Below are positions 16,487 to 24,978 of a stretch of 44,792 bases of DNA, in pieces. The stretch is from an uncultured Atopobiaceae bacterium. GTDB taxonomy: Bacteria; Actinomycetota; Coriobacteriia; Coriobacteriales; Atopobiaceae. The first letter of the stretch is position 1, and every line of letters begins with the position of its first letter. The translations under genes were made by a program, and so were the position numbers. The notes beneath the pieces were generated by a model. The model was not told the DNA's origin. It searched no databases and saw only the letters and a list, made by a program, of their open reading frames with translations. The DNA lies in assembly GCA_947625235.1 (NCBI GenBank), contig CANQNP010000006.1:1-44792 (forward strand), given 5' to 3'.

Positions 16487-17482
16487 TATGTTCACCTCCT
16501 TTGGTGTTATTGGCCAACTATTACCCTCTGAAAGAGGCCGTGGCTCTTATGTCTATTCCAAGGTATAGCAGATCCAAAGTTCCTGGAAAAGGGTGGTTTT
16601 ACAAGATAATGCGTAGTCATTGCTCCTGAGTGTGTTACAATTCTCGAATCTGTGGGAACTCCCAATATAAAGTATGCCCCGGCAATTCACCCACTTGGTA
16701 ATTCGATTCTGGCCATAGTTACGAAGATCACCGCATCACACTTTCTTCACAAATCGTCCTCCTCGCTGGACAGGAATCACACGGGAGTGGGAAGTTGAGG
16801 GCTATGGCAATCTAATGATGGTGCTCAGAATAATCACGCCGAAGATTGTGATGAGTTGCGCTTGAGCAACTACTTGTAGCTGCTAGAAGCTAGTATTTGC
16901 TCCTCATTACTCATTTACTCAGTGACTGCGAATAGATGGATCATAGAAAACAGGACGAAGCTACCAACTTGGAATCCCAGACTATTAACACGTCTCTTGT
17001 TAGGAATTGTTGAGCGTGATGAGTTGAACCACATAGTTCGAGGTTAGAGTATCCGTATTATGCTCAGCTTCAATCAGATTGATGTGAGTTAGTACTCACG
17101 ACTAGCAAGGCAATTTTCCGAGGTACGAGACTTCACTGAACTCTCAGCGTGGTTGAAGCGAACGAGCGAACTCATTGACACACTCCAACCTCTCCCATGA
17201 GAGCTGCTCTATCCTCTCCGCCCATGTCTCTCGCATTCCTTGTCTTGCGAAGACTTCGCTGATCATTGTGGACCTCGGATCTCTCGCAATATTACTCGTG
17301 CATTGCTAATGAATGCAGCCCAACGACCTGCTCTCAGATTGAGGCGATCGAATAATTATTCGTCGGGGAACTGGCGATCATTCGAGCGGGGAGCATGCAT
17401 GATAAGATTGTGGACAGCCCCGAATCGCCGGAACCGCCCACAATAGCCTACCTACTCATCTCTAGATGACACGGAGATTCGG
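16487..17482. other. Palindrome-rich AT-richer non-coding region, candidate replication origin
   Basis: About 1 kb with no believable gene. Perfect dyads: CCTCT-gaa-AGAGG (16525-16537), AGTTGC/GCAACT (16854-16871), TCAATC-a-GATTGA (17070-17082), GTGAGT/ACTCAC (17084-17099), GCGAAG-a-CTTCGC (17247-17259) and the 14-bp palindrome CGAATAATTATTCG (17349-17362). The 11-mer GTGATGAGTTG occurs at 16848-16858 and 17016-17026. It lies upstream of the HTH-primase pair and must also contain their promoter. An origin used by the primase is plausible but not shown. Confidence 0.45.
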
Positions 17483-17821
17483 TCACCATCTCAGAAGGAG
17501 AAGAAGAGCCGCGCCTCCGAAACGCTTATTGGAGCCCTCTACCCTTCCGACAACGTTACCGCTCCAATCGGAGTCGTAGACGATTCCGTTACGCTCGACC
17601 CTCCCTATTGGATTACCGCTCCACTCGGAATCAAAGACAATGCCGTCGCCTTCCACCCTGCCAATGACGTTTCCACCCCATTGTGAGTCGTAGACCTTGC
17701 CCTCGTTCTCGACCCGGCCGATGGCGTTTCCTCCCCACTCAGAGTCATAGACAGTTCCGTCATTCTCGACTCTCCCTATGGCGTTGCCGCCCCACTCGGA
17801 GTCGTAGATGATCGATGCCAT
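17483..17821 (-). CDS. Five-repeat beta-rich protein (112 aa)
   Basis: The protein is built almost entirely from five tandem 19-residue repeats with consensus YDSEWGGNAIGRVENDGIV. The DSxW, GN.IGRVE and DG positions are invariant or nearly so. Short alternating hydrophobic stretches with Gly/Asn turns suggest stacked beta strands, like the four-fold beta-flower or other small beta-propeller families; that fold is inference. A Gly/Ala/Leu-rich tail closes the chain. AAGGAAGGGG sits 6 nt before ATG 17821. It is downstream of the DUF262 gene on the same strand (98-nt gap), so the two may share a transcript. Function unknown; binding or sensing is more likely than catalysis. Confidence 0.75.
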   Translation of the reverse strand: MASIIYDSEWGGNAIGRVENDGTVYDSEWGGNAIGRVENEGKVYDSQWGGNVIGRVEGDGIVFDSEWSGNPIGRVERNGIVYDSDWSGNVVGRVEGSNKRFGGAALLLLLRW

Positions 17822-17919
17822 TTGTCCCCTTCCTTTCCGTTATTCCTTCGTGGGAATTGCCCTATCCGATTACCCACTTCTCATTGTCCGATCCGCATAT
17901 TCAGCTGGACTGAGATTCG

Positions 17920-19695
17920 TTAGATCGTCCAGATCTCCTCGCTGAGCTTGTAGAGCATCGCCTGACGCTCTTCAATCGCTTTAGGCCCCCACTCGGACCA
18001 CTCTTCCAGCTCATCGTTCAGTCTGGTGATCGCGGTATCCTTGCCAGAGCGATCTAATGCGGCAATCGATCGGGTCAAATAGCAGCCAGATTCCGCGTAT
18101 GCTTTGAGCTTCTCTTCGAAGGTAAGGTTGCCGACCGAACCATTGCGGGGCTGTTCCAGTGGCGTCAGATTGCCAATGAGCCCCTTGTAATAGTCATAAC
18201 GCTCCTTGTCGAGTCCGTAAGGGATCTCATTGGGTTTACAGGTTTTGGGCATGATGTGTTCGACTTGCAATTCATAGAACGGCTTCATATCGGCACTCTT
18301 CGGACTCGGGTTGCCCTTCGTCTGGGCATCAACGTAGGAGGCGATTCGGTAGAGAATCGCTTTCACGCAATAATGAGCTGTCGAGCCGTATCCGATGCTT
18401 GCGAATCTCTCTGCGCTGCCCTGCTTCCATGCGGTCAGTTGGGGTCTCACGACCTCGTAGATGAAGTCTTCGAGCTGGTCTGGAGTGACGATGCTCCTCA
18501 ACGGTTCACACCATCTCACAAAGATGCGCTCAATCGTGGTCGATCTGGTTTTGCTGATCATCGAGTAGTAGACAACAGATTCGATGACCTCCTTTAGCTT
18601 GGTGCGGGCATCTGCGTCCAACTTTGAGGCTGCCAGCAAAAGCAGCAGATGATACCTATAGGTTCCGTTTCCAAGTTTGTTCACGTTCCAAATGTGCCTA
18701 TCTTCGTCATCGTCAGCGTTCAGGTAACGCATGTAGTCCTTTGCTCCCTCGAGCAACTCTTTGGCGAAGCCGATAGGATCAGTTGCGTATCCGCTTTCCT
18801 TATGGTTGCAGATCCAATCGGAGACGTCTCCTTCGGGTATCACCCTGTCAGCCATATCAGACGTGTCGTAGCGGGCCATGAGGTAATAGCGAAGGAATCG
18901 GAGAGGTTTGTCCTCGGTATAGCTGCGTCCCCTCCCCTCTAGCACTAGGGTCATTTCCTTCCAGACCCCATTGAGCTCGTTGAAAAGGCTGCGGTTCCGG
19001 CTTTCAAGACCCCTGAAAACCATGTTCTTCACGAGGTCCATCTCGCTAAGATTGACTCCCCTTTTGTTGATGGTCTCGAAGATCTTGAGAGCTTGGGCCA
19101 TATCTGGCGTGGCGATCCGCACAAAGCAGACCTTATTGATGAGAAGCCCGTAGAACATGGAGAGCTCGCTGGCTTCTTGGAAGTTCTGCTCGAGGTAATA
19201 GAAGATCGTGTTCGCAGCGCGGCAGAGACGCTTGGTGCTCATCGTCGTATCGTCTTCGGGCAATGGGAAGGTCTCCGACTCAGCTATCCGTTTCAGGCAG
19301 TCTGTCGCATCCTCGTACTGGAGGACGACTCGATAGACCTTCTCCACCTCACCGTAGATGTTCGTCTTTTTGTCTTGTATTAGCCCGTCGTCGAAGTCAC
19401 GGCCAAGCTGTCGACAGAGATGCCTGACCACGCTCAGCATGATGAAGAATGTCGTCAGGCGCTGCTGGCCGTCTATGAGTTCCAGCTCCATACCGTCCTC
19501 GGTAGGGCACACGACGATGCTTCCGGTGTAGTAGGCGTTGTCTGGGTTCTGGCCGAAGGACTCTGTGATGTCCGCCAGCAGCTGCTCGACGTTCTCCTCT
19601 TCCCAGACGTACTCGCGTTGGTAGTCTGGGACGATATAGAAGTCATTGAACATCTCCCCTATGTTCAAATCTTCGAAGTCGATGTTGCTGAGCAT
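17920..19695 (-). CDS. DUF262/DUF1524 protein, GmrSD-type (type IV restriction-like)
   Basis: A 591-aa protein joining a DUF262 (GmrS-like) N-terminal NTPase/ParB-like region to a DUF1524 (GmrD-like) C-terminal nuclease region. The DUF262 hallmarks are VPDYQREYVW at 22-31 and IDGQQRLTT at 74-82. The C-terminal part has QVEHIMP near residue 480 and GNLT near 530, matching the His-Me type HNH signature. GmrSD enzymes cut DNA carrying modified (for example glucosylated hydroxymethyl) cytosine. Single-chain fusions occur widely in defence islands. AGGGAGG lies 8 nt before ATG 19695. A 41-codon frame with its own strong ribosome site ends 16 nt upstream. Substrate preference cannot be read from sequence. 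Confidence 0.9.
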   Translation of the reverse strand: MLSNIDFEDLNIGEMFNDFYIVPDYQREYVWEEENVEQLLADITESFGQNPDNAYYTGSIVVCPTEDGMELELIDGQQRLTTFFIMLSVVRHLCRQLGRDFDDGLIQDKKTNIYGEVEKVYRVVLQYEDATDCLKRIAESETFPLPEDDTTMSTKRLCRAANTIFYYLEQNFQEASELSMFYGLLINKVCFVRIATPDMAQALKIFETINKRGVNLSEMDLVKNMVFRGLESRNRSLFNELNGVWKEMTLVLEGRGRSYTEDKPLRFLRYYLMARYDTSDMADRVIPEGDVSDWICNHKESGYATDPIGFAKELLEGAKDYMRYLNADDDEDRHIWNVNKLGNGTYRYHLLLLLAASKLDADARTKLKEVIESVVYYSMISKTRSTTIERIFVRWCEPLRSIVTPDQLEDFIYEVVRPQLTAWKQGSAERFASIGYGSTAHYCVKAILYRIASYVDAQTKGNPSPKSADMKPFYELQVEHIMPKTCKPNEIPYGLDKERYDYYKGLIGNLTPLEQPRNGSVGNLTFEEKLKAYAESGCYLTRSIAALDRSGKDTAITRLNDELEEWSEWGPKAIEERQAMLYKLSEEIWTI

Positions 19696-19711
19696 TACGT
19701 TGGCCTCCCTG

Positions 19712-19837
19712 TCATCCCGTTGCGTGCCAGATACAGGAGAGGCAGCGATCTCTCAAGGCATGGGCATCGGTACCCACAACTTGTTCGTTGATCAGGCTGA
19801 ATTGGTAGCGAAGCTGTCCGTTCAAGACTGATGACAT
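19712..19837 (-). CDS. Small 41-aa ORF preceding the DUF262 gene
   Basis: ATG 19837 is preceded on the minus strand by GAGGGGAGGG at 8-nt spacing, one of the best ribosome sites in the island. The stop lies 16 nt before the DUF262 start, so translation could be linked. The peptide contains RYQFSLINEQVV and a CLSC pair near the C-terminus. I recognise no family. It could be a leader peptide or a real small partner. Beyond its start lies the structured region 19849-20178. Confidence 0.5.
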   Translation of the reverse strand: MSSVLNGQLRYQFSLINEQVVGTDAHALRDRCLSCIWHATG

Positions 19838-19848
19838 CGCAGCAACCC

Positions 19849-20178
19849 TCCCCTCGTGAGACCTGGGGATGGCCACACTGCGTTCATTGGGAGGACACCC
19901 CCGGTTCTGCCAAGAACTGCAGGAAGACCATCTCGCAAGAGAGGGAGTAACTGCTCGGAGGTGCCCCCCAAGGAAGGCACTTCCTCTCTGATTGATGGTC
20001 GTAGCGCTCTGCGGACAGAGCCCCACAGTTCTTGGCGTTGTCGAGTATAGGACGGCAGCAAGAGCAGCGCTCTCGCCTTAGGTCGGCGGCGAGAGTGAAA
20101 ACGCGAACGTGGGAGAACCCACTTCATCGGGGCAATATACGAGTCCGTAAGCGAGGCCCCATCGGGGTTTCGCTCGGA
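19849..20178 (+). ncRNA. Putative structured RNA of unknown class
   Basis: Read on the plus strand, consecutive helices are P0 19849-19853/19865-19869; P1 CCAAGAACTG/CAGTTCTTGG (19910-19919/20026-20035); P2 GACCATC/GATGGTC (19926-19932/19994-20000); P3 19938-19948/19979-19989, 11 bp with one G.U; P4 GCTCTG-cgga-CAGAGC (20006-20021); P5 20068-20077/20088-20097, 10 bp with one G.U; P6 20105-20125 with one bulge; P7 20144-20178, 15 bp with two G.U pairs and a TA bulge. P2-P4 nest inside P1 as a branched junction. All four wobble pairs are G.U on the plus strand and would be C-A mismatches on the minus strand, so the RNA is probably plus-strand. GTTCT at 19904-19908 can compete for the P1 strand, hinting at a switch. 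No known class is recognised. It may be free-standing or the leader of the gene at 20203. Confidence 0.6.
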
Positions 20179-20202
20179 TAGTCCCCCATTTAGACTCTAT
20201 GT

Positions 20203-20808
20203 ATGGCAAAGTCGACGAAAGCCGAGGTAGAGAGGCGCGTTTCCTTCGTTGCGGGAATGCTTGTCGAGGGTAGGTCGCGCTCCCAGATATGCGCATATGC
20301 GCTGGAATACTGGGGCGTTTCCGACTCGCAGGCAGATCGATACGCTGCCCGAGCCCGCGAGCTCATACGTGATGAGTGTCGGGAGGATTTTGCCTACGAG
20401 CGCGCCCTCGCGAGAAGACGCTTAGATGATCTTTACGCGAGGAGCCTAGATACAGGCGACCTCAGGACAGCGCTCTCGGTGGTAAGGGAGACGGTGGAAC
20501 TCGAGGGGCTCAGCACCAAGAATATGAGTGAGGAGACTGATGCAGATCTTGGCTACTACAAGGCCATGTCCATCTACGCGCAGGCTGTCAGGGCATTCTG
20601 CACTCCGGAGCAGCTTCAAGGGATAGTCCGGATGAGCAACGAGATGGGCGGGCACCTCGACTTCGCGACCATGCCGGACTATGCCGAGAGGAAGGATAGG
20701 GAGAGAACACTCGCAATCGCGGTTAGCGACATGGAGACCCTGGGTCGCACGAGGACGCGCGAAGAATTAATCGAGGATGGTGTGTTTGACGCGATCCCGC
20801 CGATTTGA
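20203..20808 (+). CDS. Phage small-terminase-like HTH protein
   Basis: A 201-aa protein with an N-terminal helix-turn-helix (about 8-50: SQICAYALEYWGVSDSQADRY) followed by a helical stretch with ELIRDECREDF and ALARRRLDDLYARSLDTGD, then RTALSVVRETVELEGL. This combination, with a sparse HTH and an LDDLY...DLRTAL...E..EL.GL pattern, is what I know from phage terminase small subunits and related HTH proteins. The match is by eye only. No large terminase, portal or capsid gene is present. No ribosome site is seen before ATG 20203. TAGACT at 20191-20196 could be a -10 giving a leaderless message, or the gene is read from the structured RNA upstream. It converges on the resolvase gene with a 6-nt gap. 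Confidence 0.65.
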   Translation: MAKSTKAEVERRVSFVAGMLVEGRSRSQICAYALEYWGVSDSQADRYAARARELIRDECREDFAYERALARRRLDDLYARSLDTGDLRTALSVVRETVELEGLSTKNMSEETDADLGYYKAMSIYAQAVRAFCTPEQLQGIVRMSNEMGGHLDFATMPDYAERKDRERTLAIAVSDMETLGRTRTREELIEDGVFDAIPPI

Positions 20809-20814
20809 TGGGGA

Positions 20815-21387
20815 TTAGGCTCGATATGCGTCTCTCCTTGCGATCTCTCGGTAGATGGTGGCACGTGATATTCCGGTCACGTTTGCAATCTCGCTCACGG
20901 GTTTCTGGCCCTCGCGGTAGAGGGCGATTGCGGCATCCATCTTTCCAGTATCGACTCTTGGTCTGCCCCCGCAACTTCCTCTTTTCGCCTTGGCAATGGC
21001 GATACCCTCAGCTTGCCGTTGTTTGATCACCGAACGCTCGAATTCCGCAAACGCGGAGCTGATGGTGAAGAAGAGCTTGCCCTGTGGAGTTGAGGTGTCG
21101 ATCTTCTCGTGTAGTGACACGAGGTCCACGTTCTTCGTCTCCAGCTCCTCTGCGAGTTCGAGTAGCTGTTTTGTCGTTCTGGCAAGTCTGTCGAAGGAAA
21201 GAACCACTACGGCGTCCCCATCACGGAGACGGCTCAGCATATCGTCGAGAGCAGGGCGCGACGCCTTAGCGCCGGAGACCTTGTCTATGAAGATGTTTCT
21301 GTCCTCGATACCCTCAGCCCTAAGTGCCTCGACTTGACGCACCTCATTCTGTTCAACGGTGCTGACTCTCGCATATCCGAACCTCAT
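20815..21387 (-). CDS. Serine recombinase of the resolvase/invertase family
   Basis: Site-specific recombinase of 190 aa that cuts and rejoins DNA through a phosphoserine link. The catalytic Ser lies in YARVST (residues 5-10). Arg-rich active-site segments LSFDRLART and AEFERS follow, then a C-terminal HTH (ALYREGQKPVSEIANVTGISRATIY). Length and layout match small TnpR/Hin-type enzymes. The 13-codon G+C-poorer upstream gap carries several copies of TGAGACA in both orientations, the expected layout of a res site. In an island with a replication gene it could resolve dimers, or invert or delete a segment. No transposase of the Tn3 family accompanies it. Confidence 0.93.
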   Translation of the reverse strand: MRFGYARVSTVEQNEVRQVEALRAEGIEDRNIFIDKVSGAKASRPALDDMLSRLRDGDAVVVLSFDRLARTTKQLLELAEELETKNVDLVSLHEKIDTSTPQGKLFFTISSAFAEFERSVIKQRQAEGIAIAKAKRGSCGGRPRVDTGKMDAAIALYREGQKPVSEIANVTGISRATIYREIARRDAYRA

Positions 21388-21400
21388 GGCTGCCTCCCGA

Positions 21401-21538
21401 GTATCTCATAACGTCTAGTTATCTTACATGAGACAGTCTGTGTTATAAGACGAGTTTTGAGACACTTTCTCCCATACTTTGCAGGTTCTCGGCAAGCGGA
21501 ATCTCGGTGTCTCACCACCTGTACCTTATGAGACACCG
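21401..21538 (-). promoter_or_regulatory. Putative res site of the serine recombinase
   Basis: CGGTGTCTCA (21505-21514) and TGAGACACCG (21529-21538) form a perfect 10-bp inverted repeat with a 14-bp spacer. Related half-sites occur at 21401-21409 (ATCTCAT), 21428-21435 (ATGAGACA) and 21457-21464 (TTGAGACA). Three clusters of TGAGACA-type half-sites in about 140 bp next to the resolvase start resemble sub-sites I-III of a resolution site. Confidence 0.55.
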
Positions 21539-21572
21539 ATGAGTGATTCGAAGTTGCCCTTTTTGTTTCGAG

Positions 21573-24500
21573 CTACTCGCTGAACTCGTAGTCGTCGAGC
21601 CCGAGTGTGCGCAGGTTTTCCTCCACGATCTTTATGTCCTCGCCGGTAAAGCCCTGTTTTGTTTCGATGTCGACTGAAAGCCCGATGACCGTTCGCGCAT
21701 CTACATTCGAGTTGAGATTGTTGATGATCTCTTGAATGACATCGTTCACTTGAGTGATAGCGCCATCGATCTCGAGATCCAAGTTCAGCACAAAGTGATG
21801 CTTGGTTATGGATTGTACAGGCGGTTTAGGCTCGACAAATGGCATTGGCGGCGTTCTGACGAACGCTGGGGGCGTAGCCTGAGGGATGTCAGGATCTTTC
21901 TCTTGCATATCAGCGGCTCTGCGCTCCGCATCGATCTGAGCCTTCGCCACGTCAGTCTTTACCAGCAGGCTGCTCGGATACACCTGCGTATTGGCATCCC
22001 CGAGATGCAGGTCGACATAGCGCCCATCCTCATAGCCTGCCGCAATGCCGAAATACTCCCCAGAGCCAAGACCCGCACGCACAGAGCGCTCCAACACGTC
22101 ATAGGAAACAAGGCGCGGGTAATAGCAGTACTTGCAGAGCTGCTCCCAGAACTCCCCTATCCCGATCGAATCGCGGCCTCTCCAGCCGTATTGATCGAGC
22201 TCCTTTTTGAGGAGCATTGGCGCCCACTCGTCGATCACCGCTTCTTCGCTACGAAGCTGCTGTCCTGCCGCATCCACCGTGTTCTGCGAGCTTCTGAGCG
22301 TGATAACGTCCCACTCAATCGCACCAGCTCCGTTGGCAAACGGATAGAGCAAGAACTTATAGCAGTCATCGAGAAGCGCCTCGATGTTCTTCTCTTCCAT
22401 GTTTTGGTTGTTGAGGGCTTCCCTGCTTTGGACCGCGTCGAGGTTGAGCCGCTCGCGATCGTCGTAGATGCCCTCCCATGCCAGATAGCGTTTCGTCTCC
22501 TGTAGAAGTGGCGTGATGCGCGACGAATCCGGTGCCACGAACACGACGGTGTTCTTGTAGGTGCGGGGAGCGTTGCCGTGGTTTGCAAGTAGCTCTTGCG
22601 CCGCTTTTTGTGCGGGATCCTCTCGAAATTCCGTGGAATGCTTGCCACGGAAGTCGAGGAACACGAGCTTGAGGTCCTTGGTATCTGGCACTTCGCTGCT
22701 ACCCATGGGCCAGCGTTGCACACTCGCAAACGGGTTCCTGCGTTGCATCATCTTTTGCAGACGCTTACGGATCTCCGCCTCGGCGATATCGTCTTGCATC
22801 TGCGCGACGCGATCCGCCACGGTCTTCGCGAGCGTGGGCTTCGTGTCGTACCAGAAGCGCGAACCACTCTCATCGGTGTAGAAGTACTGGGCGTCGCGTC
22901 TAAGCTGCAGGATGGCATCGCGGAAGACGGCTGAGTTCTCGCCCGGCTGCACGGTACCGAGCAGCACATGCGCCATCTCCACACCGCGCGCGCCCTGCCC
23001 CGCCGCATCCGGCGCGCTCCCGAGGAATACCGTCCGCGCGGCACTCAAAGTGGCGGTGTTTTGCTGGAGCCGGGGGTTCGCTTCGTCGATCTTGCGAGGA
23101 AGGGCACCCTCACCATCAACCTCGGTGCTCACGACGGCAGTCCATCCATCATTCAGGTAGCGCGTAAGCTCGTCTTGAACCGAGGCATCGTAGAGCGGAA
23201 GCGATCCCGGCATGATGAGGGCGGACTTGTCGTTGGCCACCCAAAGCTGGTGGATGACCGCCGCCATGAAGCGCAGCACGCCACGGGTGCGCTGGAAGCC
23301 CTCGAGCGTGGACCAATCCTCGTAGAGACGGTCGTAGATCTCGGGATGGATGGGATAGCAGGCCTTCATACGGTTCAGGTAGTCGAGCTCGCGAGCCTCC
23401 ATGGGAAAGTCCTGGCTGTTCGCCTGATAGAGCTCCGAGAAGGCACGGCAGACGGCGTCGCGCTTCTCCTCGTCCTCGCAGTCTTGGAAGAGCCTGCGGC
23501 TCACGATCTCGAAGCCCTCGTCCACCGAGACAGGCTTCCAGATGGCTTCCATGCGACCGAAGGTATGCTCGATGGCCTCAAGCGCCCGCTGTCCGGCATC
23601 GCCGCCGATCTCGCGCTCGGATTCGGGGATGGACGCCACGACGATCGTGTTCTTGCTCGCGCGCGCCGCCTCGGTGAGCTCTTGGATGAAAGTGATGAGG
23701 TTGTCGAAGCTGCCTGCCTCGAGCCCTTCCGCACCATAGAGCTTCTTCGCATAGGCCACGAGCTCGTCTATGAGGATGAGGCAGGAGCCGCATTTATCGA
23801 AGAGGTGCCGAAGCGCATTAGAACCCGGCGAAACGTGGTTTTTGTCAGCTTGGCGAACGTTGCGGTAGAGAGTGTTGTCGCCCGTACTGCGGCAGAGCTG
23901 CGCCGCGATCTCGCCCCAAAGGGTGTGAATACGCATGCCTGGCAGGTAGGCCGGCTGCTGGTAGGTGGAGGGGTCGAGTGCTGTGCCCACGATGGTGACG
24001 ACGTGCACCTGCGGTAGGCTCTCGACACCCGCGTCTTTCAGCGTGGGCTCGAGAATCGCCCTCGTCTCGCGATTGCGAAGCAGCGCGCCACCGCTCTTCA
24101 TGAGGTGGTAGAGCGCGAGCATGGAGTGCGTCTTGCCACCGCCGAATGCGGTCTTCAGCTGCACGACGGGCTCACCGTTGCCGCTCGTCACACGCTGAAG
24201 CGCTTGCACGAGAAGATTCTGCATACCCTCCGTGACGTAGGTGCGCTGGAAGAACTCGACAGCATCTTGGTACTCGATGGCAGCACGACCACGAGCCACT
24301 TGGTTCAGGTCAGCCGCAAACTCGGCTTTGCGGTAAAGGCCGCCTGCCACGTCGGGATGCGGTTTGATGACGTCTCTCCAGCTGGGATAGCCGGAAAGCG
24401 CGTAGGTCTCGGCTAGCTTTGCCTGCTTCTTTGTGAGCTGTTTGTCTGAGCTTTTCGCTTCGGCTTTCGAGGAGCCGTCAACGTTGCCATAGCGCACGAT

Positions 24501-24965
24501 GCGCTTCAGTTCATCGATGCGATCTGAGGGCATTGAGCCGTCGTTGAAACGACTCTCAGGGAGTTCCACCTCACGGCAAAGCCTCGTCATCGTGTCAAGG
24601 TCACGATACGCATCATCGTCTGATGCGTCATTCCAGCCACGATGCGCGGTTTCATTGCGCGTGTTTCTGAGCTCCTCAGCCCACGAACGGCAGTCGTTGG
24701 GAAGCACCTGCCGGAAGATGTCGCGCCAATGGAGGTTGAGGAGCAGGAGGAGGATGCTGATATCCAAGGAGCCGAGTAGTTCGGAATCCTTGCCAGAAGT
24801 TGCTATGTTTCTGCGCTGGTCGTCGTAGAGCCTGTCGTAGACCCCCTCGATCCACCACCTGTCGCGGAATTGTTGGCGAAGCTTCTTGTAGATGAAGAGA
24901 GAGAGGCCACGATAGAGCAGATCGAATCCTTTGTTGATGTAGTCGTAATTGCGTGCGTCAGCCAT
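21573..24965 (-). CDS. HEPN-DUF499 P-loop ATPase (BrxC/PglY-related defence protein)
   Basis: Large ATPase of 1130 aa. Residues ~1-150 resemble the Swt1-like HEPN domain and carry RNETAH (103-108), matching the R-x4-H ribonuclease motif of HEPN proteins. The DUF499 ATPase follows with Walker A FGGGKTH (~273-279) and Walker B CLILIDE (~395-401). The tail (~1030 on) is Pro-rich and then folded. DUF499 proteins are the BrxC/PglY component of BREX; here no PglZ, BrxA/B or BrxL accompanies it. ATG 24965 is chosen: GGGGAG lies 8 nt upstream, and a longer start at 25043 would run into the methylase gene. It follows the methylase stop by 13 nt. It probably powers or gates the helicase-methylase pair; the HEPN RNase activity is inferred from the motif. 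Confidence 0.9.
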   Translation of the reverse strand: MADARNYDYINKGFDLLYRGLSLFIYKKLRQQFRDRWWIEGVYDRLYDDQRRNIATSGKDSELLGSLDISILLLLLNLHWRDIFRQVLPNDCRSWAEELRNTRNETAHRGWNDASDDDAYRDLDTMTRLCREVELPESRFNDGSMPSDRIDELKRIVRYGNVDGSSKAEAKSSDKQLTKKQAKLAETYALSGYPSWRDVIKPHPDVAGGLYRKAEFAADLNQVARGRAAIEYQDAVEFFQRTYVTEGMQNLLVQALQRVTSGNGEPVVQLKTAFGGGKTHSMLALYHLMKSGGALLRNRETRAILEPTLKDAGVESLPQVHVVTIVGTALDPSTYQQPAYLPGMRIHTLWGEIAAQLCRSTGDNTLYRNVRQADKNHVSPGSNALRHLFDKCGSCLILIDELVAYAKKLYGAEGLEAGSFDNLITFIQELTEAARASKNTIVVASIPESEREIGGDAGQRALEAIEHTFGRMEAIWKPVSVDEGFEIVSRRLFQDCEDEEKRDAVCRAFSELYQANSQDFPMEARELDYLNRMKACYPIHPEIYDRLYEDWSTLEGFQRTRGVLRFMAAVIHQLWVANDKSALIMPGSLPLYDASVQDELTRYLNDGWTAVVSTEVDGEGALPRKIDEANPRLQQNTATLSAARTVFLGSAPDAAGQGARGVEMAHVLLGTVQPGENSAVFRDAILQLRRDAQYFYTDESGSRFWYDTKPTLAKTVADRVAQMQDDIAEAEIRKRLQKMMQRRNPFASVQRWPMGSSEVPDTKDLKLVFLDFRGKHSTEFREDPAQKAAQELLANHGNAPRTYKNTVVFVAPDSSRITPLLQETKRYLAWEGIYDDRERLNLDAVQSREALNNQNMEEKNIEALLDDCYKFLLYPFANGAGAIEWDVITLRSSQNTVDAAGQQLRSEEAVIDEWAPMLLKKELDQYGWRGRDSIGIGEFWEQLCKYCYYPRLVSYDVLERSVRAGLGSGEYFGIAAGYEDGRYVDLHLGDANTQVYPSSLLVKTDVAKAQIDAERRAADMQEKDPDIPQATPPAFVRTPPMPFVEPKPPVQSITKHHFVLNLDLEIDGAITQVNDVIQEIINNLNSNVDARTVIGLSVDIETKQGFTGEDIKIVEENLRTLGLDDYEFSE

Positions 24966-24978
24966 GGTGTCTACTCCC

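Noticed and set aside
17483-17821. Tandem ~57-bp repeats as a possible CRISPR array
   Set aside because: The repeats are contiguous without spacers and keep one reading frame, so they are coding repeats of a protein.
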